This document shows, one piece after another, positions 21,447-33,407 of a DNA stretch of 64,000 nt. The DNA comes from Strobilurus pachycystidiatus (Eukaryota; Basidiomycota; Agaricomycetes; Agaricales; Physalacriaceae): contig JAHLMK010000003.1 of the NCBI GenBank assembly GCA_019915135.1, positions 310,001 to 374,000 on the forward strand. The letters run 5' to 3'. The notes beneath the pieces are model-generated. The model did not search any database. It was not told where the DNA came from and saw only the letters and a program-made list of their open reading frames with translations. A program made the translations under genes and the position numbers. How positions within the stretch are numbered: the first letter of the stretch is position 1; every line of letters starts with the position of its first letter.

Positions 21447-23014
21447 CTAAATCCGTCGGTCGCAAGGTCCAGTCTCTCTCAAAGGGCCAATTGCACTTAT
21501 TGTCCCGCCGCTCACACTTAGGACCTGACGCCACATTAGATATGCGCGAGTATATGAGCGACAAGCAACTTACACTGACAATCTCGTTCAGCTTCTGGTG
21601 AGTCATACCATGTGATATCATCTGCGCGTCGTGACTCTCCCCCATCCGCAATAGCAAGTCTCGCAGAAGTTGCAAAGTTGATACACCATGACTGATCTAG
21701 TTAGTGGCTGGGTGTCAACCGACGTGGCGGGACAAAATTCATTGTATGCACACACCTTGAAGACCACCAGCAAGCTGTCGAGAGCCTCGCGTAGATCCGT
21801 TAGCTCTTTCTTGATCTTATACTGAAGGACAAAGCTCCTCGTGCCGCTGTACGTGGCTAATAACTGGAGTCGCTTCTCAATTACCTTCAGAGTTCTGTGC
21901 ACAACACTATCAGGCATACTTTTCGACAACAGCAGCAATTGACACACAGTAGAAGATTCACGGCTTTCTGATTGAGATGCTGAGGCGCGTGAGCGCTTGA
22001 GGATTGTACGAGTTCATTAAGGATTGCTATGGAGATGCTGGCCGCATGCGTTGCTAGTGAGGTGCACGCCGTTCGGTTTGCCTTTGCGCTCTATAAGAAT
22101 GAGGATCAACATGACAAATGACCTTGACGTCTTACAAAGCACACACAACTTACCTGCGCCGCGGCGAGAATCTTTTGGACTGTCCCACATGCCCCCTCGA
22201 CAATACCTCCAGCAACGGGAACCAGTTTTGCGATACTCTCGGCAACATCAAGGCAACGCAGAACAGAGTCAACGCTAAGGGCATCCCTCACACTGAGCGT
22301 CAAGTCTGGAAGTTCAGGCGTGATCCTGGCTATTGCCGACTCTAGCGTGATGACGCGCGCTTTCATCTGGTGGAAGGACGGCACGAGGAGGGGAATCAGT
22401 AGAGGAAAGAAGTCGTGTATACCCATGACCACCAATTTGGGCTGTAATGATAGCGGACCAGGTAGACTCTGAACATGCCTACCCGAGCGTTAGGATTCAA
22501 CGTCCGGGAACGTTCCTCCAGGGCGGGATTATTTATCAAGTAACAAAGCATGGCAACCAAGTCGACCAACACTGGGATGAGCCTGAAGAGCCCGTATCTC
22601 TAGGAGGTCTTCATGAGCAGTCCTCTTGGTAAAGCAATCTGATACTAGCAACTTACACGCGTAACGAGCATGGACGATTTACGTTTGTCCAATAGCTGGC
22701 GGAGGCCTCGGCGAAAGTTTGGGAATACGTCTACCATCTCGACGAGGCAGGTGAAAACATTGTGCAGCATCAGAAAGCTCGGCATGTCGAAAGAGATGGA
22801 CTGTGGTCCTAGAGACGTATATATTATGATCAGGTTTCTTGTTACCCACTGGTCACTCACTGGGGACTGAGCACTCTGAGAGTGCTTCTGAATCTGTGCT
22901 ATCCTCAGCTTCAGGCAGATTCTTGTGGGATGTATAGCATCTCTCAGCATGGTCGTACGAACGCAAAGCTCGCTTGCTCGCCTCCATTACGGGCGTGCTT
23001 GTGGTTGCCGACAT
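21447..23014 (-). CDS. MLKL-N-terminal-like helical-bundle protein, gene D
   Basis: From ATG 23014 (MSATTSTPVMEASK) to TAG 21447-21449. Landmarks: an acidic N terminus (EDSTDSEALSECS); FLMLHNVFTCLVEMVDV; core exon VPSFHQMKARVITLESAIAR and SVLRCLDVAESIAKLVPVAG; EGACGTVQKILAAAQ; ANRTACTSLATHAASISIAI; LKVIEKRLQLLATYSGTRSF; LREALDSLLVVFK; LLRDLLLRMGESHDAQM; and a final exon reading VLSVSGGTISAIG, a variant of the family's FLGVSGG. The N-terminal part between 22450 and 22700 is poorly resolved and one exon may be lost. Otherwise the gene resembles A, B and E. Confidence 0.65.
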
Positions 23015-24348
23015 AACCGTAGAATGGACTGAAGGTGCGTATGTGCGAGGAATTGTTGCGATGGGGCTGTTGAAATCAGACTGTTGGCGGAAGGAATGCG
23101 AACAACTGCAAACGTACCCACGTTGCTCGTCTGTCACTTCTAGGACACCATTGACTAATCACAGATTGCCGAGAGGAGCTAGAAGTACAACAAATGGTGT
23201 GGACGTCTACTTTCGGACTGCTAATCATCTTGATATTAGTTCGTGAGCCTGTTGCGTCAAAAGCCATAATTACATCATGTTCTAAATTCCAATGTCGAAG
23301 TGTATCCCTCGACGGAACGGAATGCATATCAAGCGGCCACCCTAGAAGCAACGGAGTAGGCAAATTTTGAGAGCGACATTGGAGATCCGGTCCCGCGCTA
23401 CGGTCGGAGACAGACACAGCAGGAACCGCCGGAAGGAAATGTTGACATATTTGGTAGATTTCACTAGATGTAATCTGATGCAGTTAGCCAGATCTGCCAG
23501 ACACTAGATAGTCAAAGAGGAGATGGGTTAGGTGTCGTCGTAGCGTGATGCCGCGGAGTCTCAGGTGAAAGTTGATGAGACGTGTCGATGTCGTGGCCTG
23601 GTCGTGGCCAGAAGAGACCATCAAATTTTTGGCGCAGCGGCCCGTAGTAGCCCGCGGCTCGGCATATTGGCAAACATCAAGCATTTCCGAAAACAGACCG
23701 TGCCTCTCTCTCTCCTCTCATAGCCGTCTTCAATGATACCCTGCCGGTCGTCCATCATGATGTGCTCATCAACATTATACTCACACTCCCCATTGCCCGT
23801 TGACGAACCGTTGTGTCGCTCCAGGACTCCGGTGACCGCAACTGGAATCGAATCCATACACCCGCCTATATAGTCTCTTCTAACTAGCCATCCAACGATA
23901 CAGTGACGAGGGTATCGTCTGTCTAGGTTGCCAAAGTTACCGCCCACTGTTTTCCTTGGAGTCTCGCCCAACTCGTTGGTTGCTCTTATCTCGACCCGAG
24001 CTTTGACTAACACGATGTTACCGACGACGGAGCTAGTGCTAGGGTATGGTGGACGCTCATGTGCAACTTCGCGAGAATTGAGTCGTGCATTGTGATACTC
24101 GAATGTACAAAATGTTTTATCTGATGGATCATATATCTTGTTGGTAAAGTACCAACGGACACGAAATACTCGTAGTATTGTCCACTGTACACAGTACTTC
24201 CCTCACCTTCCAACCATGTTGCCGATTGGTATGTAACAGTCGATTAGACTGAGCATGAGCTCACAGTGTCTAGGGCCAACGTCCGCAATCACTTCCGTAC
24301 GTGAAAGTACAGAACGACGTACAGTGGTGTCTACCCAGAACGTCGGGA
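23015..24348. other. Gene-poor gap between MLKL-like genes D and E
   Basis: About 1.3 kb. Minus-strand frames at 23621-24213 can be read as protein-like text in two adjacent frames but need a frame change near 24010 with no plausible intron. I do not call a gene. It may contain a relic. Confidence 0.4.
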
Positions 24349-25976
24349 TCAAATATCAGCCTCTTTCACGGCGCTAAATACACCTGCGGCCCCTCCGCTC
24401 ACACCCAGGAGCTGGTGCCATCTCAGAACGTGTCTATGTCATCCAAGTGCAGGTGGTGGCTTACCATGACAATCCGGTCCAACTTCTGGTGTGTTACACC
24501 ATGCGCAGCCATCTGCTCGGTGTGCATTGCCTTCTGCAAGACACGTAAATCCCTCAGGACGTCGGCAGTCGAGATATTGCTGCTGATCTATAAACCACTG
24601 GTTGAGCTCAAGCTGAGAAGTTGGGCGGAGACGGTTTACCTGGAAGACGAGAAGTGACTTGTCGAGCGCATCACGGAGGTCGTCTAAATCCTTCTTGATC
24701 TTGTGCTGGTAGAAGAATGCTTTTGGGCCCTTGTACTTGGTAAGAGAGCAAAGACGGATCTCTATCGTCTCTAAAGTACTAATCCAGATGCCAATTGTAG
24801 TAGTCAACTTAGTGGCAGGTGCTAAAGGAGAAATAACGTACAAAAGTAGCTTTGTAATTCTCAGATCGACTTGTTGCGGACCATGCACGGTCGAAGACCG
24901 TGCAAGTGTATTGAGGATAGCAAGCGTGACGTTTCCCGCATGCGTAGCCAGAGACGTGCACGCCTCTCGGTTTGAGTTCACGCTCTAGTACAGAATGAGC
25001 GTGAGCTACAGTCTCACATCCCCAGATGACCCGCGTACCTGCGCCGCTGCGATGATCTTCCTGACCGTTCCGCAAGCCCCTTCAACAAGGTTACCGACAA
25101 CGGGTAACATCTTCGCGATACTCTCTGCAACGTCGAGACAGGTAAGGACCGAGTCAACGGTGTGGGAATCCTTCACGCTGAGCGATGTGTCCAACTCCTT
25201 GGGTGTTGTCCTCGCTATCTGGGACTCCAATGTCATGATGCGCGCTTTCATTTGGTGGAAACATGGAACAACGAGGGGAATGATATAGGGAAAGAATTGG
25301 CTGGCGGGAGCAGTCTTGGTAAAATCCGATGGGTAGGCGTACATGTTCGAGTCATATAAGTGGTCGAAAAATTCTCTGATTTATGTGCGCAGTTAGACTT
25401 CCGGGGTTTTCCAGAGCGATCGAGACTTCTCACTGAGAACAAGCCATCTCCCAACCGTGTTTCTGCCACGCCAACAATTTCAACTTGCGATCTTGGGCCG
25501 GGGTGTATTGCAGGTACTTCAGCACAACAAACATATAATATATGCCCTTCAGCTGTTTCTGGATGAGTCATCCTCGTGCCAGATATTCCTCAAGAAACGT
25601 ACACAGTAAATACCAGGAAAATATGTGGGGGCTGCAGGAGGTGACCCTATCATGTCGACGATGCAGCCAAACAGATTGAAAATCAGGTGAACGTTCGGAT
25701 CGTTCTTGATGAGACAGTCACAATCGATGCCTGCGTATCAATGTAATGTATTCCTGAGCTACGCACGAGGAGCTCACTGTATGTGTATGTCTGTTTGCTG
25801 GAGGTAGCCCCAACATCGACATCGTCTTGCGCTGACTCTGATTTCACGTCGGATGTATACAGTTTTTCCACAGAGATATCCGAGTCCTCGTCGGCCGTAT
25901 ACCAGCTGTCGTTGTCGACGTCCGACTCCAAAGCGTCTTCAGGATCCATCTTGGGCGCGATTGTGCAGGTAGACAT
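24349..25976 (-). CDS. MLKL-N-terminal-like helical-bundle protein, gene E
   Basis: From ATG 25976 (MSTCTIAPKMDPED) to TGA 24349-24351. The upstream in-frame TTG seen in several copies is not a plausible start. Landmarks: acidic segment SDVDNDSWYTADEDSDISVE; a core exon with VPCFHQMKARIMTLESQIAR, SVLTCLDVAESIAKMLPVVG, and EGACGTVRKIIAAAQ; CTSLATHAGNVTLAILNTLA; TIEIRLCSLTKYKGPKAFFY; LRDALDKSLLVFQ; a shortened last helix (QMAAHGVTHQKLDRIVM); and the final exon LLGVSGGAAGVFSAVKEADI. It is head-to-head with TOM7, 365 bp between start codons, so the two may share a bidirectional promoter. Confidence 0.78.
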
Positions 25977-26231
25977 GACGGGAAGAGGCAAGGTGTGCTG
26001 CTGTAGGGGGCAATGCCAGGGAATTGGAACTCAATTAACTGCTGTCAATTATCGGCGGATAGTACGCGGGACAACGTACGTCGTATCTCACTCAGGGCGG
26101 CCCGTATTTTCCCGTCTGATTGCATGTCATTTGAGCGCGAGAGAACGAAGATCCACAAATGTATAGCGCAGCCATAAGGAAGAAGCTGATGGACGAGCCA
26201 AGGCTCGATGTGGAGGAAGTTGAACTTGCTC

Positions 26232-26340
26232 GTCGGACCGAATGCCGATCAAATTGCGAAAATATTTTTTAATACCCCGATCGGGACATAAAGCTTCCTC
26301 TTTGAGATTTTCTCCACGCGCACCTTTCACGCTTACCACC
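26232..26340 (+). promoter_or_regulatory. TOM7 promoter/leader block (duplicated at 19620)
   Basis: The 109 bp immediately before the TOM7 ATG, ending in a good initiation context (TTACCACC then ATG). It is near-identical in several stretches to 19620-19730. Being the flank of an essential housekeeping gene, this copy is likely the original. Confidence 0.6.
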
Positions 26341-26653
26341 ATGCCTTCCGAGGACACCAAAGTGCGTTGCGTCCCGCGCCGGCTTCTACGTCGCTGAACA
26401 TCTGTTTTCACTTGCAGGAAGTGATAAACAAAGTGGCCGAGCTCAGCCGGGTGCGTATGCCTTCTGGGCAGAACATATGGAAGATTGACCCGCGAGGCTG
26501 ACAGACACTCGTGCACTGGGGCTGGATCCCGCTCATCATATACGTTGGCTTCACGCGCTCCAATCCTCAGCCTTCCCTCATCAAGTGCGTCTCGCCCTTC
26601 CCCCCCTCCGCGACGCGCTAATCTCTTGCAGACTGCTCAGCCCTCTGGCTTGA
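26341..26653 (+). CDS. tom7: TOM7, mitochondrial outer-membrane translocase subunit
   Basis: Four tiny exons: 26341-26361, 26418-26450, 26505-26584 and 26632-26653. They join to a protein of about 51 residues starting MPSEDTKEVINKVAEL. The conserved membrane segment reads HWGWIPLIIYVGFTRSNPQP, followed by SLIKLLSPLA at the C terminus. This matches the Tom7 hallmark (GWIPxxIYxGxxRSNPxPSLxxLxSPLA). Donors are GTGCGT and acceptors CAG throughout; the third intron splits the Lys codon before LLSPLA. Tom7 is a small tail-anchored subunit that modulates assembly of the TOM complex for protein import. Every exon is too short for usual ORF finding, so automated annotation may miss it. Confidence 0.93.
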
Positions 26654-26740
26654 ACAGCGCATGTCCCAACCCCGCTCTTACCTACTTTGATACCTTGTGA
26701 GCCTTAATCCCATTCCACACCTATTCTGAAGCGCAATGAT

Positions 26741-29700
26741 TATACGTCGTGGTGACGCCCCATCCATACGGCGTCCTGATTGAACCGTGACCATTCTGTG
26801 GCTTCACGTGTTTTAAACGACGACATGACAAGGCCAGATATGAGCGCATTCCTTTCCATCTTCAGCTCGCTTTCCTCCTCTGATTTTTGCTCATGAAGCG
26901 TTTCAGATGTGTTTCCGTAGCACCTTAATCCATTCATTGTTGTCCCAACCCCCTACCGGCGCTTTGTTCGGCTTCGACCGCAAACGTCTCCACATGATGG
27001 CCCCAACGCGCGAAAGTCACCTTTCTTCCAAGTTTGCCTTTCCTTCGTAACGCATACCCACGGTGACTGACGCCATTCAACAATATTGACACGGTGATCA
27101 CGGTGATGCAGAATGAGTCTTCGAGCAGCGGCCGGTCCAAGCTTTGTTGGCCGTGTAAATCGATGTCCTTGCCTGTTGTGAGAGCCTGAGACTGCGCTGG
27201 CGTGATTGTATGCAGGTTGCGTCTCGCCGTACGCGGGAAAAGTGGACATCTTCACTTTGTTTCTGGGAGGCGACGGCGAATCATTCTCTTTCCTGGCCTA
27301 GGGGAAGGTCTGGAGTGCCCTCCATGGCCCTGATTACGCGGAGAAGGATCGGCATTGCTGACTGCTACCTTCTTCGCAGAGGAATAGTCGCGCAAAGTTC
27401 GCGATGTCTGTGGATGAACCGGCATCTCAACTCACCTTTCCTGCTACCTCTCCTGTTCATCAAATGTTTCCGGCGATTTACTAGCAAACGGGTAATAATA
27501 TCGGTCGGTGATTCTCCAATTCCCAAGTGAGCCCGTTGCCGAGATTGAATAGGGATTGATTGACCTCATCCCGCACACGAACAGTCCCAGGACCAGCGAC
27601 CTCCGTTCGTCGTCCCGAATCACCCTGGCTATGGGAGAACTGTAACCTTCTTGATTCCATATGCATGACGTCAGGTTCCTTTGACGTCTCAGCCACTCCG
27701 TACGTACGACCCCAATACTACTGTATCTCCCATTCAATGATAGATGCTCAAACAGGCTCACATGTTCCCCGAGGTTCCACAGCATGCTAGTTTCGGTTGT
27801 GGAATTTGCCAACAACCTCGATATTTTACCTGTGGCGACGTGCCCTTGCTTTCTACCTATCGTATAGATTGCAACTCCAATATGATGGGGAAGGGAGAGG
27901 TGAGAAGGCGAACCAAGTTCTACATGGTGCGACTCAGACGTTCACTGCCATACCCAGAGATCGCGATGCGCCTTCTCCTCCCTCTGAGTCGTAAGCACCC
28001 GAATCGTATATTCGGGAGACGCCTCATACGGCTTCCGATTGAACCTCTACCAGCAATCGCGTCGCGTCTGTGATTCGACGACCTGAGCTCAGAATCTACT
28101 GTAATCCTTTGTTTTTCGTTCTTGTCTTGCTAATTGATGTCATCGAATGCTCACCGAACGTTCCGGTTGAACTGTAAGAAAGGTGTCCGGCGTTTTGTTG
28201 CTTGCTTTCAACTCGCTGCTTGACGTCATTCTGAACCCTGCGGAACCTTCCAGCGAATTGCCCGACGAGGTCGTGTTTCCGGTATCTTTACTAGCCACTT
28301 GGACCGGGGCGCGAGGATCATTATGGTTGTGATTGTATTGCCTCGAGGAAGGCGACCAAGCAATCTGCCACCGTTCCTTGGCATCTCAACCCTCTCCGTG
28401 ACACGCCTCCGCATGTGCTCGCGCGTGTACGCCGCACGAAAGACTTTGTATCTGCCCCTGACCTCAATATGGCACGTCAACGTACGGCAGGATAAGACAT
28501 GAACGTTTGAACGTTAACCTTTCGGAGCGTAAGTAGGGCCTGTATCAACGCGCCAAGAAGTAACAGAACACCCTGGCCTCGGTTCGTCGTCCCGTCTCCC
28601 GACCATCGATTCATGCTGATTCTAGTTTTGATCTCTATCCTACATCAGGTGCATGATGGCAGAGCTCGATGACGCAGACAGTTGAAGATGCCTTCTGAGT
28701 AGCCGTGTGATTGAACCAACGCCTTCTCTCTATAGCAGCGGCCGGCTGGAGCTTGGTTGCCTTTGTAGATCCTGTCCTCGGTGTTCCCATTGCAGCTATC
28801 TTTGCTTTGAGAGTCTGAGGTAGCATCTAGGGAGGGTATTTGCCCTGACGTAGTACTTTACCCCGGCTCAGGATGGAATGAACATGGATGTACCCGTACT
28901 GGTAGTTGATGTATGTGGTATCGGCAAGGGATGTGGATGCGGAAGTCACCCTGCTGGAAGTTTTCAGAGAGGGCGTTCGAGAAGAGCTCCAGGACATGGC
29001 CAGTACGCAGAGGTTCGATGCGATTGGTGGCTCAATCAGGCTCGACTCAACTTGCTATCATGAGCAGTGTCGACTATGCCAAGAGCGGAGGAGCTAAAAA
29101 ATCTGGCCTATAAGGCATACGCATTAAGGAGCGCGCGTGCAAGAGACGCGAAGCAAAGAGGCACAAGTGTAGGTTCATCAAAAAGGTCGTGATGCAATTG
29201 TACAGTGGTCCGTGGACACTGGAGAAGTCAACGAGCAGGGAACATTTGAGCGAGTCGTACATATTCAGTCTGATACAGTAGTTGCACGCGTAAGAAGACT
29301 CAACTTGGAGGAAAAGACCTGGCGTGCCTGAATCCGAATCAGGAGCTAGAAGCCGAGAAAGCCGTGACTCTCCTCTTTTTCAACCATCACCGCTCCCAGA
29401 CCGCTCCTGCTCTAGAGCCCTCATAATCGGCCAAACACGTAAGCTATCTGCTGCATGGTACTCCGATGCCACCTCCAGCCCCTTGACGTATGAAGCTACT
29501 GTGATGCCTGCGCCGAGGGCGTCAAGAACGGAAGGTCAAGGATCGTAGAGGTAAAGCCACAAACCGCATCTTCCGAGTCATTCTCATTCTAATCAAGGTC
29601 TCTGACGTTAGCGAAAATCCCTTCCAGAGTAGCACACGCACCAACACGGACGCATCCCTCTCAACAAGTGTAGTAATGATTTCTCTGTTTCGCAATACCT

Positions 29701-30640
29701 GAACAAGCTCGATGAGAATCCTCTGCGCCATGCATATTGGAAAACCGGGAGAACTGGACAACATATGAGCAGCGAGAAACAGGCTGTGCAATTAGTCGTA
29801 GCTTCATAATTGGCAACACCTCGTACCGTCTTCTCCTTCCTATTACACTTCAGACTTTGTCAAAATTCATTCCCGCAGGCAATACTGTATATCTATAAAC
29901 CCTGGGTATGTATCAACCTGTCTCCGGTTTGTCGTCCCGAACCCCGATGTCATTATCGATGCATTCCATGAACCGCGCTGGCCATGGTGTGTTCGCATCA
30001 ATCAGAGGAAACGAGCTATTGATTGATATTCCCCTCGACAGAATATGCGACTAAATGAATCCATGCTCTGATAAAAATCAGACGGTATTTCATGGGGCTA
30101 CCGCCGTGTGCATACCTTTGGCTCGAGGTTTGGTGACCGTGTAAATCCCGTTTTCGGTTGTTTCGCACCCGGATCTATCGGTATGAAAACCAGAGTCTTG
30201 AACAATAGCATCTAGTCGGGCGTTTAGGGAAGACGCCGACGCCGATCTCAAGCGCTGCGCTGGTGGTACGTACATCTACTGTACTCGTAGATGCGCAGTG
30301 CACATTGCGCAACCTTTACTCCGGCTCACATGAAATATACAGGTGGACTGGCAGTGGCATAGGTGCGTGATTTCCCCATGGGAACGAATCAGCGAAGGCA
30401 CTGAGATGGCTAGGCTCGCGGGATGCGGCTTTGCCCGCGAGAGTCAGAGTCACGTCTATAAGAACGTCTGTGACTCTCCTTCTCGTGAACACCACTCGCA
30501 CGGCATACTTCCGATCAGGAGCGGCTATCATACGGACATTCGAGGAGGAGAACATTGCCAGTACAACGCCAGTAAGCGAGAGATATGCAGGTTCGATATC
30601 AGTCTCTTACTTTCATGGCAGCGAACTCATTGACATGCAA
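26741..30640. repeat. Gene-poor stretch of decayed, partly repeated segments
   Basis: From TOM7 to 31.3 kb I find no intact gene. Several short blocks recur in the same order: a GTTCGTCGTCCCG block (27.60, 28.58, 29.94 kb), a GCGGCCGGYCSRAGCTTKGTTG block with a weaker third match (27.13, 28.74, 30.11 kb), a CCGGCTCA block followed by a GGCCAGTAC/GCCAGTAC stretch (28.86-29.01 and 30.32-30.59 kb), and an ACGGCKTCCKATTGAAC block (26.77, 28.03 kb). This looks like repeated duplication of a now dead sequence. Open frames within are short and unrelated to known domains. Confidence 0.5.
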
Positions 30641-31349
30641 ATGGCTGACCGCTGGCATGAACGTGTGATTTGGAAGTACAAGAATACGGTACGATACTCC
30701 GGCTACAATCCAAATGCACTAAGCTAATTTGGCACAATCCTTCGAACAGCATCTCGTCCTTCGATTACCTTCGAAAGGAGAATCTCTTCCTTCGATGCCC
30801 TTCCATCAATGACGCAGAATGGAGGGTTGGCTGCATTCAAACAACTCGAGCCTTGCAGAATTACCCCGGATGTGAGCCCAGCTCTGATTCCGAGTGATTC
30901 GGCTTCGTCATGTCTGTCTTCTCACCGAGGACCTGCCCGTCTCCACCTCTCTCTGCCACCTCTTTACCATCTCTCTCCGGGACAGCGCCTCCTCTGCTAC
31001 GAAAATCCTCCATCTCGGGAGACTTCTGCCGCTATGGTGTGATTTACGGGTTGCAGAAAAACCCTGACCATAAGAACTTTTCCCCTTGCAGTTGACCCAT
31101 TTGATGGGGTGACGAGATATGTCGGACAGGACATGAGGAGACCGTCCTCCGAAACCAAGGATTCCGAGGAGATTGCAACTTCCCAGGCACGTGATGGTGT
31201 CTTAATCCCCTCTTGAGTCTCTCGATCAATCATTGAATCAATGCCTGTGAGTTTATATTTGCGTTTTGGCCGACCCGTATTGGCAAGAACCCTTAAATAA
31301 CACGCGGTATAGCCGACAAGGGGAAACGCACAGCTCTCACTTGACGACG

Positions 31350-33153
31350 ATGTCCTACCAGTGGCACAAATCCTGGAGCATGGACTACAAGATCGCCCAG
31401 GCGGGGTTCTACGACAGCACACAGGCCCCGCCCGAGTTCGGGCACCCAATGCTCAAGTTCTTCTCCCTCGAGAATGGGTATGTGAACCTGAACAATGGCG
31501 AGTGCTCTAGCCGAGTGTCCGCGGAAGTGAACTGACGATCTATGTACGCGAACTTAGGCTCGTATGGGACGGTGCCTCGCCCTGTGACGCGCTTCTGCGC
31601 TGAGCTCACAAACAAAGTGGAGGCGAACCCGGACAGGTATCATCGTTTCAGCTTCAAACCGCTCCTCGTCGATGCGCGGGAGCGCATCGCCCAGATGGTC
31701 GGCGCCAAGCTCGACGAATGCGTGTTTGTATCCAATGCCACCGCCGCTGTTAATACAGTCATGCGGAACATTGAATGGAAGGCCGAGGATATTATCGTTC
31801 AGAGTAGGTCTTGCTTTTCAATGTCTCCCTTCCCTTTTCTGTTCCTGACATCCTTTCTCCAGCGTCTACGACATGGCAGTCCACCAGCCGAGTCCTCACA
31901 TACATCTCGGACATTCGTCCCTATCCCACGCTTTCCACGTTCAAGCTTACCTTCCCCACCACACATGAAGCCATCGTAGCTGCATGGCGCACGCACCTCA
32001 GAGGGCTCAAGAAGAACATGGCCGTCCTAGCGAAGAACGCGCCGCCAGAAAAGAAGCCCCGGATCCTCGCCGTCATCGACTCAGTCGTGGCGAACCCCGC
32101 GTGCTACATGCCTTGGAAGGAGATGGTCGCTGTCTGCCGCGAGGAGGGCGTCATGTCTCTTGTCGACGCCGCCCATTCACTCGGCCAGGAGCAGAACATC
32201 AATCTCTCCGCCACGCAACCCGACTTTTGGATCTCGGTGAGTAGCGCCCTCACCAATGGAGATAACGACATAAAAAATACAGCGGCTGATAGAACCACCC
32301 CGTTCATGTAGAACTGTCACAAGTGGCTATTTGCGCGCCGCGGATCTGCGGTGCTGTACGTCCCCTTTCGGTGCGCCTTACCCTTTTCCCTCCTCCGGAA
32401 CGGGGTGATATTGAATCCATTTGCCTGCGCCACAGTAATCAACACTTGATCAAGACGTCGATACCGACCTCTACCAACTACGTCTCGCCAAGAGACGAAC
32501 CTGGTGGCCCTGCCTCGCCGAACTTTGTGTTCCAACATGAATGTAACGCACAATTGAATGACGCTTCCGCGGCTTTGCTGACTGACATTTCCTTTCCAGG
32601 GCCCGGTGCTATCGACTTCACGTCCTACCTATGCATCCCCACCTGCCTCGAATTCCGAAGCTGGCTAGGCGGGGAGGAGAAGATCAACCGATACTGCCGC
32701 TGTCTGGCCATAGACGGCGGGAGGAAACTTGCCCGGCTCTTCAAAACCCGCGTCATGGACGAGACACCTGATGCACAGTTAACTCTTAACATGGTTTGTC
32801 CCTACTCTCTTGTCATTTCCTTTCTTCATTCACCAATTGAGGTTACCAGACAAACGTCCAACTCCCTCTCCCCACAAAAGTCAACAGCGAGCTCCGCACC
32901 AAAGTGAACGACTTCTTGGAGCTAAGTCTCTTGCGAGAGTACAACGTTTTTGCCGTTACGTTTTATCACGGGAATGCGTTCTGGGTACGATGTAGCGCGC
33001 AGGTGTTCAACGACGTGAGTATGACTTTTTTTCTCTCGGTGCTTTTCCTGATGTCTGTCTGTCTAGATGAGCGATTTCGAACGCCTCGGCGCCGCGCTCT
33101 TAGAACTCTGCAAGGATGCAAGAGAGACTCTCCTCAAAGATTGCCCTTCATGA
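31350..33153 (+). CDS. PLP-dependent class V aminotransferase-fold enzyme
   Basis: About seven exons from ATG 31350 (MSYQWHKSWSMDYKIAQ) to TGA 33151-33153. Landmarks: PMLKFFSLENGYVNLNNGSY (start of the fold), VFVSNATAAVNTVMRNIEW (cofactor-binding region), LPTIHDEI-like FPTTHEAIVAAW, AVIDSVVANPACYMPWKEMV, SLVDAAHSLGQ (PLP-contact Asp/His), and NCHKWLFARRGSAVLY with the Schiff-base lysine. The C-terminal domain includes PGAIDFTSYLCIPTCLEFR and ends FERLGAALLELCKDARETL. Length and sequence resemble fungal isopenicillin-N-epimerase-like C-S lyases, the group that includes hercynylcysteine sulfoxide lyase of ergothioneine synthesis. Substrate cannot be fixed from sequence; a cysteine-related C-S lyase is the best guess. 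Confidence 0.85.
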
Positions 33154-33407
33154 TACACAAGCAGGGGTATCGACTTATCCGAGCCCTCTTCTTTATACCA
33201 CACTTCCTTGCTTCCTTCCTTCCGTCCACCCTCTGTCCGCCACTGTCTATGTACATGTACATCACTTTCATCAAAGCACCATTACACACATACTACACAC
33301 GTACCACAATGTATCAAATATCATACACTTTGACCAGTAGTACCACTATTGCGATGGTGAATACAAGCAAGCGAGATAAGGTAAGTCTAGGTAGGTAAAT
33401 AATTCAA

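Noticed and set aside
23621..24213. Two adjacent minus-strand frames that could form one protein
   Set aside because: Joining them needs a frame change with no plausible intron, and no domain is recognisable.
15637..26000. NACHT/NB-ARC partner genes expected beside MLKL-like effectors
   Set aside because: I found no P-loop (GxxxxGKS/T) or WD/TPR repeats in the array or elsewhere in the window.
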